The notes beneath the pieces were generated by a model. That model was not told the origin of the DNA. It saw only the letters and a list, made by a program, of their open reading frames with translations, and made no database searches. This document shows positions 6,141-13,773 of a DNA stretch of 26,255 nucleotides, piece by piece. A program made the translations under genes and the position numbers. Source of the stretch: an uncultured Bacteroidales bacterium (GTDB taxonomy: Bacteria > Bacteroidota > Bacteroidia > Bacteroidales > Paludibacteraceae); NCBI GenBank assembly GCA_937901025.1, contig CALCGR010000131.1:1-26255 (forward strand). The letters run 5' to 3'. The number at the start of each line of letters is the position of its first letter. Position 1 is the stretch's first letter.

Positions 6141-7436
6141 TTACTTAGCAATCACGAGGTAGTAGTTCTTTTTTCCTTTTTGGAAAAGCAGGTACTTATC
6201 CTTAATTAATGACGCGCACGTGATAGGCGTTTGCGGGTCGGTGAGTTTTTCCTTATTCATACTGAACCCGTTAGCCTGGATCATCTTACGGGCTTCGCCC
6301 TTGGAGGGGAAGATAGCCGTTTTTTCCGCGAGCAGGTCGAGCGGCGCGATGCCGGCAGCGAGTTCGGCCTTACTGATCTCGTATTGTTCGACGCCCTCCA
6401 TGACTTGCAGGAATAGGTCCTCGTCGATGTTTTGCAGGGCCTCGAGGGTACCGTTACCGAAGAAGATGTTCGTAGCTTCGAGAGCGGCGTTGTAGTCGGC
6501 TTCGGAGTGCACCATGATGGTGACTTCCTTGGCAAGGCGTTTTTGAAGGGTGCGCAGGTGCGGTGCTGCATCGTGTTCGGCGATGAGGGCGTCGATCTCG
6601 TCCTTGGTAAGGGAGGTGAAGATCTTGATATAGCGTTTGGCGTCATCGTCGCCTACGTTCATCCAGAACTGGAAGAACTTATACGGGGAGGTATAGCGGC
6701 GGTCGAGCCAGATGTTACCGCTTTCGGTCTTACCGAACTTGCCTCCGTCGGCTTTGGTGATGAGGGGACAGGTGACGGCAAAAGCCTCGTTACCGGTGAT
6801 CTTCTTGATGAGTTCCATACCGGTGGTGATGTTGCCCCATTGGTCGCTACCGCCCATCTGGAGTTTGCAGTTCTTATGGGTATTGAGGTAGTAGAAGTCG
6901 TAGCCTTGGAGCAGTTGGTAGGTGAACTCGGTGAAGGACATACCGCAGTTGAATTCGCCGTTGAAGCGTTTTTTGACGCTATCCTTGGCCATCATATAAT
7001 TGACGGTGATGAGTTTGCCGATGTTTCGGGCAAAGTCGATGAAGGTGAAGTCCTTCATCCACTCGTAGTTATTGACGAGTTCGGCAGCATTGGGTTCGGT
7101 GCCGTTGAAGTCGAGGAAGTGTTCGAGTTGTTTGCGGATGCAGGCAACGTTATGGTTGAGCGTCTCCTCGTTGAGCAGGTTACGTTCGGCACTCTTGCCC
7201 GACGGGTCACCGATCATACCGGTAGCGCCGCCTAAGAGGGCGATGGGTTTATGTCCGCACCGCTGCAAGTGGCGCAGCATCATGATGCCGCACAGGTGTC
7301 CGATATGCAGGCTATCGGCGGTAGGGTCGATGCCGAGATAGGCGGTAGTCATCTCCTTGGTGAGTTGTTCTTCCGTACCCGGGATGATGTCTTGCAGCAT
7401 CCCTCTCCAACGTAGTTCTTCGATGAAATTATTCAT
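6141..7436 (-). CDS. tyrS: Tyrosyl-tRNA synthetase
   Basis: A 431-residue class I aminoacyl-tRNA synthetase charging tRNA-Tyr. The HIGH signature is DSLHIGHL (HIGH at residues 44-47) and the KMSKS-equivalent is KFGKTESGNIW. YDFYYLN and MGGSDQWGNITTGMELI are the expected tyrosine- and ATP-pocket segments. The C-terminal S4-like domain (SKGEARKMIQANGFSMN onward) binds tRNA. I placed the start at ATG 7436 (MNNFIEELRWRGM), 30 bp downstream of a consensus promoter; the longer frame to 7634 crosses into panB on the other strand. The gene appears to be its own transcription unit, with tRNA-Gln's promoter following its stop. Confidence 0.97.
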   Translation of the reverse strand: MNNFIEELRWRGMLQDIIPGTEEQLTKEMTTAYLGIDPTADSLHIGHLCGIMMLRHLQRCGHKPIALLGGATGMIGDPSGKSAERNLLNEETLNHNVACIRKQLEHFLDFNGTEPNAAELVNNYEWMKDFTFIDFARNIGKLITVNYMMAKDSVKKRFNGEFNCGMSFTEFTYQLLQGYDFYYLNTHKNCKLQMGGSDQWGNITTGMELIKKITGNEAFAVTCPLITKADGGKFGKTESGNIWLDRRYTSPYKFFQFWMNVGDDDAKRYIKIFTSLTKDEIDALIAEHDAAPHLRTLQKRLAKEVTIMVHSEADYNAALEATNIFFGNGTLEALQNIDEDLFLQVMEGVEQYEISKAELAAGIAPLDLLAEKTAIFPSKGEARKMIQANGFSMNKEKLTDPQTPITCASLIKDKYLLFQKGKKNYYLVIAK

Positions 7437-7466
7437 ATTGCGTAGTGATTTTTTCAAAAACGGCTG

Positions 7467-7498
7467 CAAAGGTACGGAATTTTTTTGAATTGTGCAAA
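7467..7498 (-). promoter_or_regulatory. Bacteroidota promoter for tyrS
   Basis: On the minus strand TTTG (7495-7498), 20 nt, TACCTTTG (7467-7474). Its sequence (TTTGCACA...TACCTTTGCA) is nearly identical in its boxes to the tRNA-Gln promoter. It lies back to back with the panB promoter, with only 4 bp between the two -33 boxes. Confidence 0.85.
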
Positions 7499-7502
7499 TA
7501 AA

Positions 7503-7534
7503 TTTGCATATATCGAAGAAAAGTAGTACTTTTG
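7503..7534 (+). promoter_or_regulatory. Bacteroidota promoter for panB
   Basis: TTTG (7503-7506), 20 nt, TACTTTTG (7527-7534), followed 20 bp later by the panB ATG. It fits the Bacteroidota consensus fully and implies a very short leader of about 15 nt. Confidence 0.8.
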
Positions 7535-7554
7535 CACACAAAAAAAGAAAAGTT

Positions 7555-8379
7555 ATGTCAGTACATGTACAAAATAGTCGGGTAACGACGGCTACGATTC
7601 GCCAGATGGCGGAGGCGGGTGAGAAGATCACCATGCTTACGAGTTATGATTTTACGTTAGCTTCGCTCGTGGACGAGGCGGGTGTGGATATGTTCCTGGT
7701 AGGGGACAGTGCGTCGAATATCGTTTGCGGTAATGATACGACGTTGCCCATCACGCTGGACGAGATGATTTTCCTGACCAAGGGCGTCGTTCGCGCCGCT
7801 AAGCACGCCCTTGTGGTGAGCGATATGCCTTTTGGTTCCTACCAAGTGAGTGAGGAGCAGGCGGTGGCTTCGGCTATCCGTGTACTCAAGGAGTCGGGCT
7901 GCGATGCCGTCAAACTCGAAGGCGGAGCGTCCGTGCTGCCGGCAGTGAGACATATGATTGAGGCGGGGGTGCCGGTGATGGGACATATCGGTTTGACCCC
8001 GCAGTCGATTCATCAGTTCGGCGGGTACGGTCTGCGCGCGAAGGAAGAGGCGGAGGCCAAGCAGCTCGTCAAGGACGCCGTAGAATTGGCGAAGGCGGGT
8101 TGTTTCGCTATTGTGATGGAGAAGATTCCCGCGGCGTTAGCGGCAGAAGTGACGAAGGCGGTAGCGCCCTATCACTGCGCGACGATCGGTATCGGTGCCG
8201 GTAACGGTACGAGTGGTCAGGTGCTGGTGTTGCACGATATGTTAGGCCTTAATAAGGGCTTCAAGCCTAAGTTCCTGCGCAAGTTCGGCGAGTTAGGAGA
8301 GGCGGTTCAGTCCGCCGTGAAGGATTATATCTCCGCCGTTAAGGAAGGTTCGTTCCCTAATGAATCTGAGAGTTTTTAA
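7555..8379 (+). CDS. panB: 3-methyl-2-oxobutanoate hydroxymethyltransferase
   Basis: A 274-residue enzyme that adds a hydroxymethyl group from methylene-tetrahydrofolate to alpha-ketoisovalerate, giving ketopantoate, the first committed step of pantothenate and CoA synthesis. Conserved blocks in order are MLTSYDFTLASLVDEAGVD, LVGDSASN (Mg-binding Asp), VVSDMPFGSYQ (second Asp), AVKLEGG (Glu), GHIGLTPQS and IGIGAGNGTSGQVLVLHD. Start ATG 7555 is set by the promoter at 7503-7534 and by homologous N-termini; the open frame reaches 21 codons further into the promoter. The 3' end overlaps the permease gene by 20 bp, although the two have no obvious metabolic link. Confidence 0.97.
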   Translation: MSVHVQNSRVTTATIRQMAEAGEKITMLTSYDFTLASLVDEAGVDMFLVGDSASNIVCGNDTTLPITLDEMIFLTKGVVRAAKHALVVSDMPFGSYQVSEEQAVASAIRVLKESGCDAVKLEGGASVLPAVRHMIEAGVPVMGHIGLTPQSIHQFGGYGLRAKEEAEAKQLVKDAVELAKAGCFAIVMEKIPAALAAEVTKAVAPYHCATIGIGAGNGTSGQVLVLHDMLGLNKGFKPKFLRKFGELGEAVQSAVKDYISAVKEGSFPNESESF

Positions 8380-9334
8380 AATAGTCTGTCTCGTGATGGC
8401 ATGGGTGGGGCTATTCTGGCTCGACCTTTGCTGTGGGAGTGTATGGCTGAATATCCGCGAGGCGATACAGGACGGGGGTGTGCTGCGGTCCATCCTGATG
8501 GATATCCGTTTACCTAAAGCCCTCACCGCTATCTTGGCGGGTATGGCGCTATCGGTGAGTGGTCTCATGATGCAGACCCTCTTCCGTAACCCGCTGGCGG
8601 GACCGTATATCTTAGGCGTCTCCTCCGGCGCGTCCCTCGGTGTCGCCTTACTGACGATGCTGGGCGGAATTTTACTATTCACCATCCACTCTCCACTATC
8701 CACGGCATTGGCCGCTATCTGCGGAAGCGCCCTAGTGCTACTACTGATGCTACTTATCGCCCGCCGTATCCGCTCGAACGTGACGTTGCTCATCGTCGGA
8801 ATGATGGTAGGGGCAGTAGCGAGTGCGATGGTAGGCGTGATTCAGAACTTCGCCGATCCGGATAGCCTGAAACTGTTTATCGTCTGGACCTTAGGTTCGT
8901 TGCAGGGGGTAGGGTGGCAAGAAATGCAATACCTACTACCGGTGACGATAGTAGGTATGGCGGTGGCGGTAGGGTTGATTAAACCCCTCAATGGCCTTAT
9001 CTTAGGCGAAGACTATGCGCAAGGGCTCGGGATACGGGTGCAAGCGGTTCGGTGGGTGATTGTGCTGGCTACGGGTCTGCTCGTAGGCGGTATCACCGCT
9101 TTCTGCGGTCCGATAGCGTTCGTTGGTGTAGCCGTTCCGCATATCGCTCGCGGGCTGTTCCAATCAACGAGCCATCGGTGGACGCTGCCGGCGTGCGCGA
9201 TCATAGGCGCTAACCTACTGCTGGTCTGCGACATCGTTTCGTCGCTATGCACCTATCCGTTACCGATCTCGACGTTGTCGTCGCTCATCGGTGCCCCGAT
9301 TATTATTTACGTAATAGTTCGACGCTCCTATTAA
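8360..9334 (+). CDS. FecCD/BtuC-family ABC transporter permease (iron/siderophore/cobalamin type)
   Basis: A 324-residue, strongly hydrophobic inner-membrane permease with about nine to ten transmembrane helices. Family motifs include LRLPKALTAILAGMALSVSGLMMQT-like sequence near residues 50-75, RNPLAGPYILGVSSGASLGV, ILGEDYAQGLGI (ATPase-contact region) and CGPIAFVGVAVPHIAR. It would form the channel of an importer for ferric siderophore, heme or cobalamin. The cognate ATPase and binding protein are not in the window, so the substrate is open. The start overlaps panB by 20 bp. An in-frame heptanucleotide repeat (8677-8704) encodes LFTIHSPLST in a loop. The last 32 bp overlap the 3' end of convergent htpG. 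Confidence 0.9.
   Translation: MNLRVFKIVCLVMAWVGLFWLDLCCGSVWLNIREAIQDGGVLRSILMDIRLPKALTAILAGMALSVSGLMMQTLFRNPLAGPYILGVSSGASLGVALLTMLGGILLFTIHSPLSTALAAICGSALVLLLMLLIARRIRSNVTLLIVGMMVGAVASAMVGVIQNFADPDSLKLFIVWTLGSLQGVGWQEMQYLLPVTIVGMAVAVGLIKPLNGLILGEDYAQGLGIRVQAVRWVIVLATGLLVGGITAFCGPIAFVGVAVPHIARGLFQSTSHRWTLPACAIIGANLLLVCDIVSSLCTYPLPISTLSSLIGAPIIIYVIVRRSY
8677..8704 (+). repeat. Heptanucleotide tandem repeat inside the permease gene
   Basis: Four units in phase: ATTCACC, ATCCACT, CTCCACT, ATCCACG. They encode FTIHSPLST in a loop between two transmembrane helices, where length variation should be tolerated. Confidence 0.65.
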
Positions 9335-11168
9335 CAAACTGAGCGAGTCCTTCTCCCTTGAGTTGACCCGAAGCCAGGAAAGCAATGTCAATGAGTTGCT
9401 TGATGGTCTCGTCTTGACCCTCCAACACATTCTCGGTGGTCATCTTAGCGAGGAGGTCCTTGATGAGCGGGTGGTTCGTGTTCACGACCACATTATACTG
9501 GTCGGGCATCTGTCCGTAGAACGCCATGCCTTGCTGGTGGGCGGACATCTCCTTCATGCGGCGCATGAACTCGTTTTGGGTGAGGAAGACGGGGAGTGTA
9601 TCCTCCGCGGCCGCTTCGGGCGAGATCGTGTACGTCAGTTTATCCTCCTTCGGTAGGCAAGCCTCAAAGGCTTTGCGGATACCCTCGCGCTGCTCGTCGG
9701 TGAGAGTGTCCTTGGCTGCCTCCTCCTTACGGATGAGGTTTTCTATACTGTCGCTATCCACGCGCACGAAGCGGGTCATCGCCTTCGCCGGGGCGTTAGG
9801 ATCGTCGCCCATGGACTTTTGCTCGATCTGACTCATGGCGTGCACATCGAGTTCGCCGTCCATAAGGAGGACATCGTAGCCCTTCGCTTTCGCGCGCTCG
9901 ATGAAGGTATAATGGGCGGCGGGGTCGTGGGTATAGAGGATGACGAGGTTCCCGTCCTTATCGGTTTGGTTGTCCTTGATGAGGGTTTGGTATTCGTCGA
10001 GGGTAGCGTATTTGCCGTCGAGGTTCTTGAAGAGCGCAAAACCGATGGCGCGCTCGTAGAACTTCTCGTCGGAGAGCATACCGAACTGGATGAACATCTT
10101 AATATCGTCCCATTTCTTCTCGAAGTCCTCGCGATCGTTCTTATAGAGTTCCGCCAGTTTGTCGGCGACTTTCTTGGTGATGTGGCTCGAGATTTTCTTG
10201 ACGTTATTATCGCTCTGCAAATAACTGCGGCTGACGTTCAGCGGGATATCCGGGGAGTCAATCACGCCGTGGAGCAGCGTGAGGTATTCGGGAACGATGT
10301 TCTCCACCTCGTCGGTGACATAGACCTGGTTGCAATAGAGTTGGATCTTATTGCGATGGATATCCATATTGTTCTTAATCTTAGGGAAATAGAGGATACC
10401 CGTCAGGTGGAACGGATAATCGACATTGAGGTGGATATGGAACAGCGGCTCGTCAAACTGCGTAGGATAGAGCTCGTGGTAGAACTTGGTGTAGTCCTCG
10501 TCCTTGAGGTCCGCGGGTTTGCGCATCCATGCGGGATTGACGTCATTGATGACGTTGGAGTTGAACTCAATCTCTACGGGCAGGAACTTACAGTATTTCT
10601 TGAGCAGGCCCTCAATCGTAGCGTCTTCCAAATATTGTTGGAACTCGTCGTCGATATGGAGCACCACCTCGGTGCCGCGTTCGGACTTGATGGTGTCCTC
10701 CATCGTGAACTCGGGTGAACCCTCGCAGGTCCAATGAACGGCTTTCGCGTCGTCCTTATAGCTGAGCGTGTAGATTTCCACTTTGTCGGCAACCATGAAG
10801 GAGGAGTAGAAGCCCAGACCGAAGTGGCCGATGATGGCTTCCGCTTTGTCCTTGTATTTGTCGAGGAAGGACTCGGCACCGCTGATGGCAATCTGGTTGA
10901 TGAACTGATTGACCTCGTCGGCGGTCATGCCGATACCGTGGTCGGCGATGGTAAGGGTTTTCTTATCCTTATTGATAATCACGCGTACGCGCGTGTCGCC
11001 CAGGTCGCCCTTGACTTCGCCGACGGAGGCGAGGGTCTTGAGTTTCTGCGTAGCATCGACGGCATTACTGATTAGTTCACGCAAGAAGATCTCGTGGTCG
11101 CTGTACAAAAATTTCTTGATAACGGGGAAGATGTTATCACTGGTTACCCCAATGTTTCCTTTATTCAT
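9303..11168 (-). CDS. htpG: Hsp90-family chaperone HtpG
   Basis: A 621-residue cytoplasmic ATP-dependent chaperone. The N-terminal GHKL ATPase shows FLRELISNAVDA (Glu31 and Asn35), IADHGIGM (about residues 77-84), NQIAISG and GHFGLGFYSSFMV (lid and ATP-binding region). The middle domain and C-terminal dimerisation domain follow, ending LAQFVNRSVELLRK. It is somewhat short for a bacterial HtpG, though all core motifs are intact. Start ATG 11168 matches the conserved N-terminus. A sigma-54-type promoter and palindrome lie just upstream (11208-11250), suggesting stress-dependent expression through an activator. Its 3' end overlaps that of the permease gene by 32 bp in convergent orientation. Confidence 0.97.
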   Translation of the reverse strand: MNKGNIGVTSDNIFPVIKKFLYSDHEIFLRELISNAVDATQKLKTLASVGEVKGDLGDTRVRVIINKDKKTLTIADHGIGMTADEVNQFINQIAISGAESFLDKYKDKAEAIIGHFGLGFYSSFMVADKVEIYTLSYKDDAKAVHWTCEGSPEFTMEDTIKSERGTEVVLHIDDEFQQYLEDATIEGLLKKYCKFLPVEIEFNSNVINDVNPAWMRKPADLKDEDYTKFYHELYPTQFDEPLFHIHLNVDYPFHLTGILYFPKIKNNMDIHRNKIQLYCNQVYVTDEVENIVPEYLTLLHGVIDSPDIPLNVSRSYLQSDNNVKKISSHITKKVADKLAELYKNDREDFEKKWDDIKMFIQFGMLSDEKFYERAIGFALFKNLDGKYATLDEYQTLIKDNQTDKDGNLVILYTHDPAAHYTFIERAKAKGYDVLLMDGELDVHAMSQIEQKSMGDDPNAPAKAMTRFVRVDSDSIENLIRKEEAAKDTLTDEQREGIRKAFEACLPKEDKLTYTISPEAAAEDTLPVFLTQNEFMRRMKEMSAHQQGMAFYGQMPDQYNVVVNTNHPLIKDLLAKMTTENVLEGQDETIKQLIDIAFLASGQLKGEGLAQFVNRSVELLRK

Positions 11169-11206
11169 ATTGATATAATTTTAGATTGTTCGTTTTACTG
11201 AAAGAC

Positions 11207-11223
11207 CGCAATATCCGTGCCAA
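11207..11223 (-). promoter_or_regulatory. Sigma-54-type promoter for htpG
   Basis: On the minus strand TGGCAC (11217-11222), 5 nt, TTGC (11208-11211) matches the RpoN -24/-12 consensus TGGCAC-N5-TTGC exactly. Transcription would start near 11197, giving a leader of about 29 nt. No TTTG/TAnnTTTG promoter is evident here. Confidence 0.65.
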
Positions 11224-11233
11224 AGTGGGTTTG

Positions 11234-11250
11234 ACTGCCAAATTGGCAGT
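11234..11250. promoter_or_regulatory. Perfect palindrome upstream of the htpG promoter (putative activator or repressor site)
   Basis: ACTGCCAA, A, TTGGCAGT: two perfect 8-bp half-sites with a 1-nt centre, about 45 bp upstream of the predicted start site. Such symmetry suggests a dimeric DNA-binding regulator, possibly the sigma-54 activator; its identity is unknown. Confidence 0.6.
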
Positions 11251-11280
11251 GATGTGAGAGATAAAGAGCAGAGGACGGGG

Positions 11281-11964
11281 TTATTTGTGGGCAATGAGTC
11301 GATAGGCGAGGGGGGAGAAGAGCATCTCGCAAATGAGTTCGAAGGCTGCGGCGGTGAGGGAGCAGAACAGTGCCTGCATCAGACTCCAGCCAAAGAGCGG
11401 GATACTCACCACGAGCGCAAAGATAAAATTATCCACGACCTGCGACAGGGCGGTGGAGACCCAACTGCGGATAGCAAACTCCTTAAACGAGGCTGTCACG
11501 CGGCACCAACTCAGCAGGTGCGCCGTTCCGATATTCGTCACCGAGTTAACGACGGACCCTACCGCCATGGCCAGGGCCGAACCCAGTACGATCCACGTCG
11601 ATCCGCCGATGGTGACGTTGAGGGCGTTATTGACTGCCGTTAGGCCGGTGGTGTAATACTCGCCCCACATCCCCGGCGTAAGGGAGATAAGGTGGAAGAC
11701 GGCGAAAGTGATGAGGTTGATGAGGATGCCGAAGATAGACACCGCGGCTGCGGTCTTGCCCCCATATTGTTTGCAGAGGCAGTCCATGATGATAAACGGG
11801 ATCCAGGACAGCACGAACCCGCAATCGAGGGCTACCCACTGAGCGCGAAAGAGTTCTTTGTTGGCCAGCAGGTTCATGGACACGATGGTGAGTACGAGGA
11901 TCGTCAGTACTACCGAAGGTACGCGTCCTATGGTTGAGCGAAAGAAGCGGTTAAATCGTTCCAT
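11281..11964 (-). CDS. VUT-family (YhhQ-like) queuosine-precursor transporter
   Basis: A 227-residue integral membrane protein with about six transmembrane segments. Family-typical features are DCGFVLSWIPFIIMDCLCKQYG followed by KTAAAVSIFG near residues 47-78, and SWVSTALSQVVDNFIFALV near residue 165. YhhQ-type members import queuosine precursors (preQ0/preQ1) used to modify tRNA wobble guanosine; that substrate is inferred by family. I kept the start at 11964, which overlaps the pseudouridine synthase gene by 37 bp, because a later Met would remove most of the first membrane segment. It is the last gene of the seven-gene leftward block, alongside other RNA-modification genes. Confidence 0.82.
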   Translation of the reverse strand: MERFNRFFRSTIGRVPSVVLTILVLTIVSMNLLANKELFRAQWVALDCGFVLSWIPFIIMDCLCKQYGGKTAAAVSIFGILINLITFAVFHLISLTPGMWGEYYTTGLTAVNNALNVTIGGSTWIVLGSALAMAVGSVVNSVTNIGTAHLLSWCRVTASFKEFAIRSWVSTALSQVVDNFIFALVVSIPLFGWSLMQALFCSLTAAAFELICEMLFSPLAYRLIAHK

Positions 11965-12641
11965 AGTTTATCGTTGGGCACGGGGGCCGTAATCGTGATA
12001 TCGGATTTTGAAACCGGGTGCACAAACTGCACTTGGCGGGCATGCAGACAGATGCCGCCGTCGGGATTGCTGCGCTTGGCCCCATACTTAAGGTCGCCCT
12101 TGATGGGACAACCGATGGCGGCTAACTGACAGCGTATCTGATGGTGACGCCCCGTCTCTAAATCTATTTCTAATAACGTATAGTGGTCGCCCTTGGCGAG
12201 GGTGCGATAGGTGAGCGAAGCGAGCTTCGCTTTTTGGGAGGAGGGGGAGGAGGGGGGTAGGGTAGAGGGGTAGGGTACAATATAGCTTTTGTTTTGGGCC
12301 TCGTTCTTAACAAGGTAGTGCTCCAAGCGGCCTTCGGGCTGAGCGGGGGAGCCTTGAACGATGGCCCAATAGGTCTTACGGATGAGGTCGTGGGACTTGA
12401 ACATCTCGTTGAGTCGGGTGAGGGCTTTGGAGGTGCGAGCAAACAAAACCATGCCGGAGGTAGGACGGTCGATACGGTGGGTAACGCCGAGGAAGACTTC
12501 GCCGGGTTTGTTGTACTTATCTTTGATATACGCCTTCACGAGGTCCGAGAGGGGCGTATCGCCCGTCTTGTCGCCTTGGACGATCTCGTTGCACGTCTTG
12601 TTGACGGCGATGATGTGATTATCTTCGTAGAGAATGGTCAT
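11928..12641 (-). CDS. RluA-family 23S rRNA/tRNA pseudouridine synthase
   Basis: A 237-residue RNA-modification enzyme converting uridine to pseudouridine. The catalytic aspartate lies in THRIDRPTSGMVLFA (about residue 58). LIRKTYWAIV and ETGRHHQIRCQLAAIGCPIKGDLKYGA are the other RluA signatures. There is no N-terminal S4 domain, so it belongs to the short single-domain branch; the target uridine cannot be told. Around residues 122-136 there is an insert YPSTLPPSSPSSQK, encoded by a C/T-rich repeated tract (12232-12279), between the conserved QNKSYIV and KAKLASLTYR segments. It overlaps the MBL gene by an ATGA junction and the transporter by 37 bp, indicating translational coupling. Confidence 0.92.
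   Translation of the reverse strand: MTILYEDNHIIAVNKTCNEIVQGDKTGDTPLSDLVKAYIKDKYNKPGEVFLGVTHRIDRPTSGMVLFARTSKALTRLNEMFKSHDLIRKTYWAIVQGSPAQPEGRLEHYLVKNEAQNKSYIVPYPSTLPPSSPSSQKAKLASLTYRTLAKGDHYTLLEIDLETGRHHQIRCQLAAIGCPIKGDLKYGAKRSNPDGGICLHARQVQFVHPVSKSDITITAPVPNDKLWNDLTASFAQP
12232..12279 (-). repeat. Low-complexity repeat tract inside the pseudouridine synthase gene
   Basis: The plus strand is a run of GGGGTAG, GGTAGAG, GGGGAGGA-type units almost free of C. It encodes YPSTLPPSSPSS, an insertion between conserved blocks. Its composition resembles the octamers at 3872-3903. Confidence 0.55.
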
Positions 12642-13147
12642 AAATAAGGGTTAAATTCGAGTTCGTGGGCAAGGGTAGTGGCATAGCCGTGACCGGGGTA
12701 GACGGTGGTTTCTTTAGGTAGGGCCGCCAGTTTCTTGAGCGAGCGAACGAGTTCGTTCCAGTCGCCTCCCGGTAGGTCGGTGCGGCCTACGGATTCCTGA
12801 AAGAGAGTATCGCCGGAAAACAGTATCCCTTGTGCGGGGATATAGAAACACACGGCGTCTTCTTTATGTCCGGGGGTAGGGATGCGTTCCCAGCCGGAGG
12901 GCAGGATATTTACTTGCGATAGGCCGCTGAGTGCTTGTAGCCATTCCAGTCCGCAGACGTGGTCCTCGTGAGTGTGGGTGATGAGGATATGCGTGAGGGA
13001 GAGGTGCTCCTCCTTGAGATAGTCTGCAAACCGCGCCTTCTCTTGTTCGGTCAGCATACCGGGGTCAATGACGATGACGTTGGTGCCATCGATGACGAGG
13101 TAAGTGCATTCGCGAAACGGATTGAAGTAGAAGGTCTTAATCGTCAT
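12638..13147 (-). CDS. Metallo-beta-lactamase-fold hydrolase (glyoxalase II-like), short form
   Basis: A 169-residue predicted metal-dependent hydrolase. The THTHEDH signature (about residues 57-63), the following PTPGHKEDAV histidine, GDTLFQESVGRTDLPGG and YPGHGYAT provide the usual metal ligands in the usual order. The likely reaction is hydrolysis of a thioester or similar substrate, possibly S-lactoylglutathione-like, but this cannot be assigned. It is shorter than the ~210 residues common for this group: the stretch between the THTHEDH motif and the second ligand histidine is unusually brief. It has ATGA overlaps both with rsmG upstream and with the pseudouridine synthase downstream. Confidence 0.85.
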   Translation of the reverse strand: MTIKTFYFNPFRECTYLVIDGTNVIVIDPGMLTEQEKARFADYLKEEHLSLTHILITHTHEDHVCGLEWLQALSGLSQVNILPSGWERIPTPGHKEDAVCFYIPAQGILFSGDTLFQESVGRTDLPGGDWNELVRSLKKLAALPKETTVYPGHGYATTLAHELEFNPYL

Positions 13148-13773
13148 AAGGGCAAGTAGATGACTTTTTTGGTTTCAAAATATTCCTCTTGGAAGAAGTC
13201 GGAGACGGGGGTTACTTCCACGATGTTGTGGAAGGGAGCCGTCTCGGATTGCAATTCGCCTCCTTTGAGCACGATGAGCCCGTTAGGCAACGCGTTCGCT
13301 TGCTCGCGCTTGACGTTCTTGCGCGTGAGTTTGACAAGGTCGGGTAGGGGCATCACGGCGCGACTGACGACGAAGTCGAACTTGCGTTTCTCGTCCTCTA
13401 CGCGTTCCTGGATACACTCTACGTTCTTCAGTCCCAACGCCTTGGCAATCTCGGAGGCTACGCGGATCTTCTTACCGACGGAGTCCACGAGGGTGAACTC
13501 ACACTCGGGAAAGAGGATGGCGAGCGGGATACCCGGAAAACCGCCTCCGGTACCGACATCGAGGATGGAGGAGCCTGCACTAAATCGCAGCACCTTAGCG
13601 ATGGCTAAGGAGTGCAGTACGTGGTGCTCGTAGAGCGCGTCAATGTCCTTACGGGAGATGACGTTAATCTTACTGTTCCAATCCCGATACAACCCGTCAA
13701 GCGCAGCGAACTGCTGTGCCTGAACGGGGGATAGGGAAAAATAAGACTCAATCAGCGATATTGGTGAAGACAT
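13144..13773 (-). CDS. rsmG: 16S rRNA (guanine-527 N7)-methyltransferase
   Basis: A 209-residue SAM-dependent methyltransferase that modifies G527 of 16S rRNA. The Rossmann motif SILDVGTGGGFPGIPLAI (about residues 66-83) and FDFVVSRAVMPL are signatures, as are LYRDWNSKINVISRKD and LYEHHVLHSLAI near the N-terminus. I started it at ATG 13773 (MSSPISLIESYF); the longer frame to 13974 is a shadow of yebC, and an alternative ATG at 13782 is possible. The start overlaps yebC by 26 bp and the end overlaps the MBL gene by 4 bp. Confidence 0.95.
   Translation of the reverse strand: MSSPISLIESYFSLSPVQAQQFAALDGLYRDWNSKINVISRKDIDALYEHHVLHSLAIAKVLRFSAGSSILDVGTGGGFPGIPLAILFPECEFTLVDSVGKKIRVASEIAKALGLKNVECIQERVEDEKRKFDFVVSRAVMPLPDLVKLTRKNVKREQANALPNGLIVLKGGELQSETAPFHNIVEVTPVSDFFQEEYFETKKVIYLPL

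Noticed and set aside
6432..7235. 267-codon plus-strand open frame
   Set aside because: Antisense to tyrS; acidic, repetitive composition typical of a shadow frame.
9819..10718. 299-codon plus-strand open frame
   Set aside because: Antisense shadow of htpG with repetitive Val/Glu/Leu/Asp composition and no initiation context.
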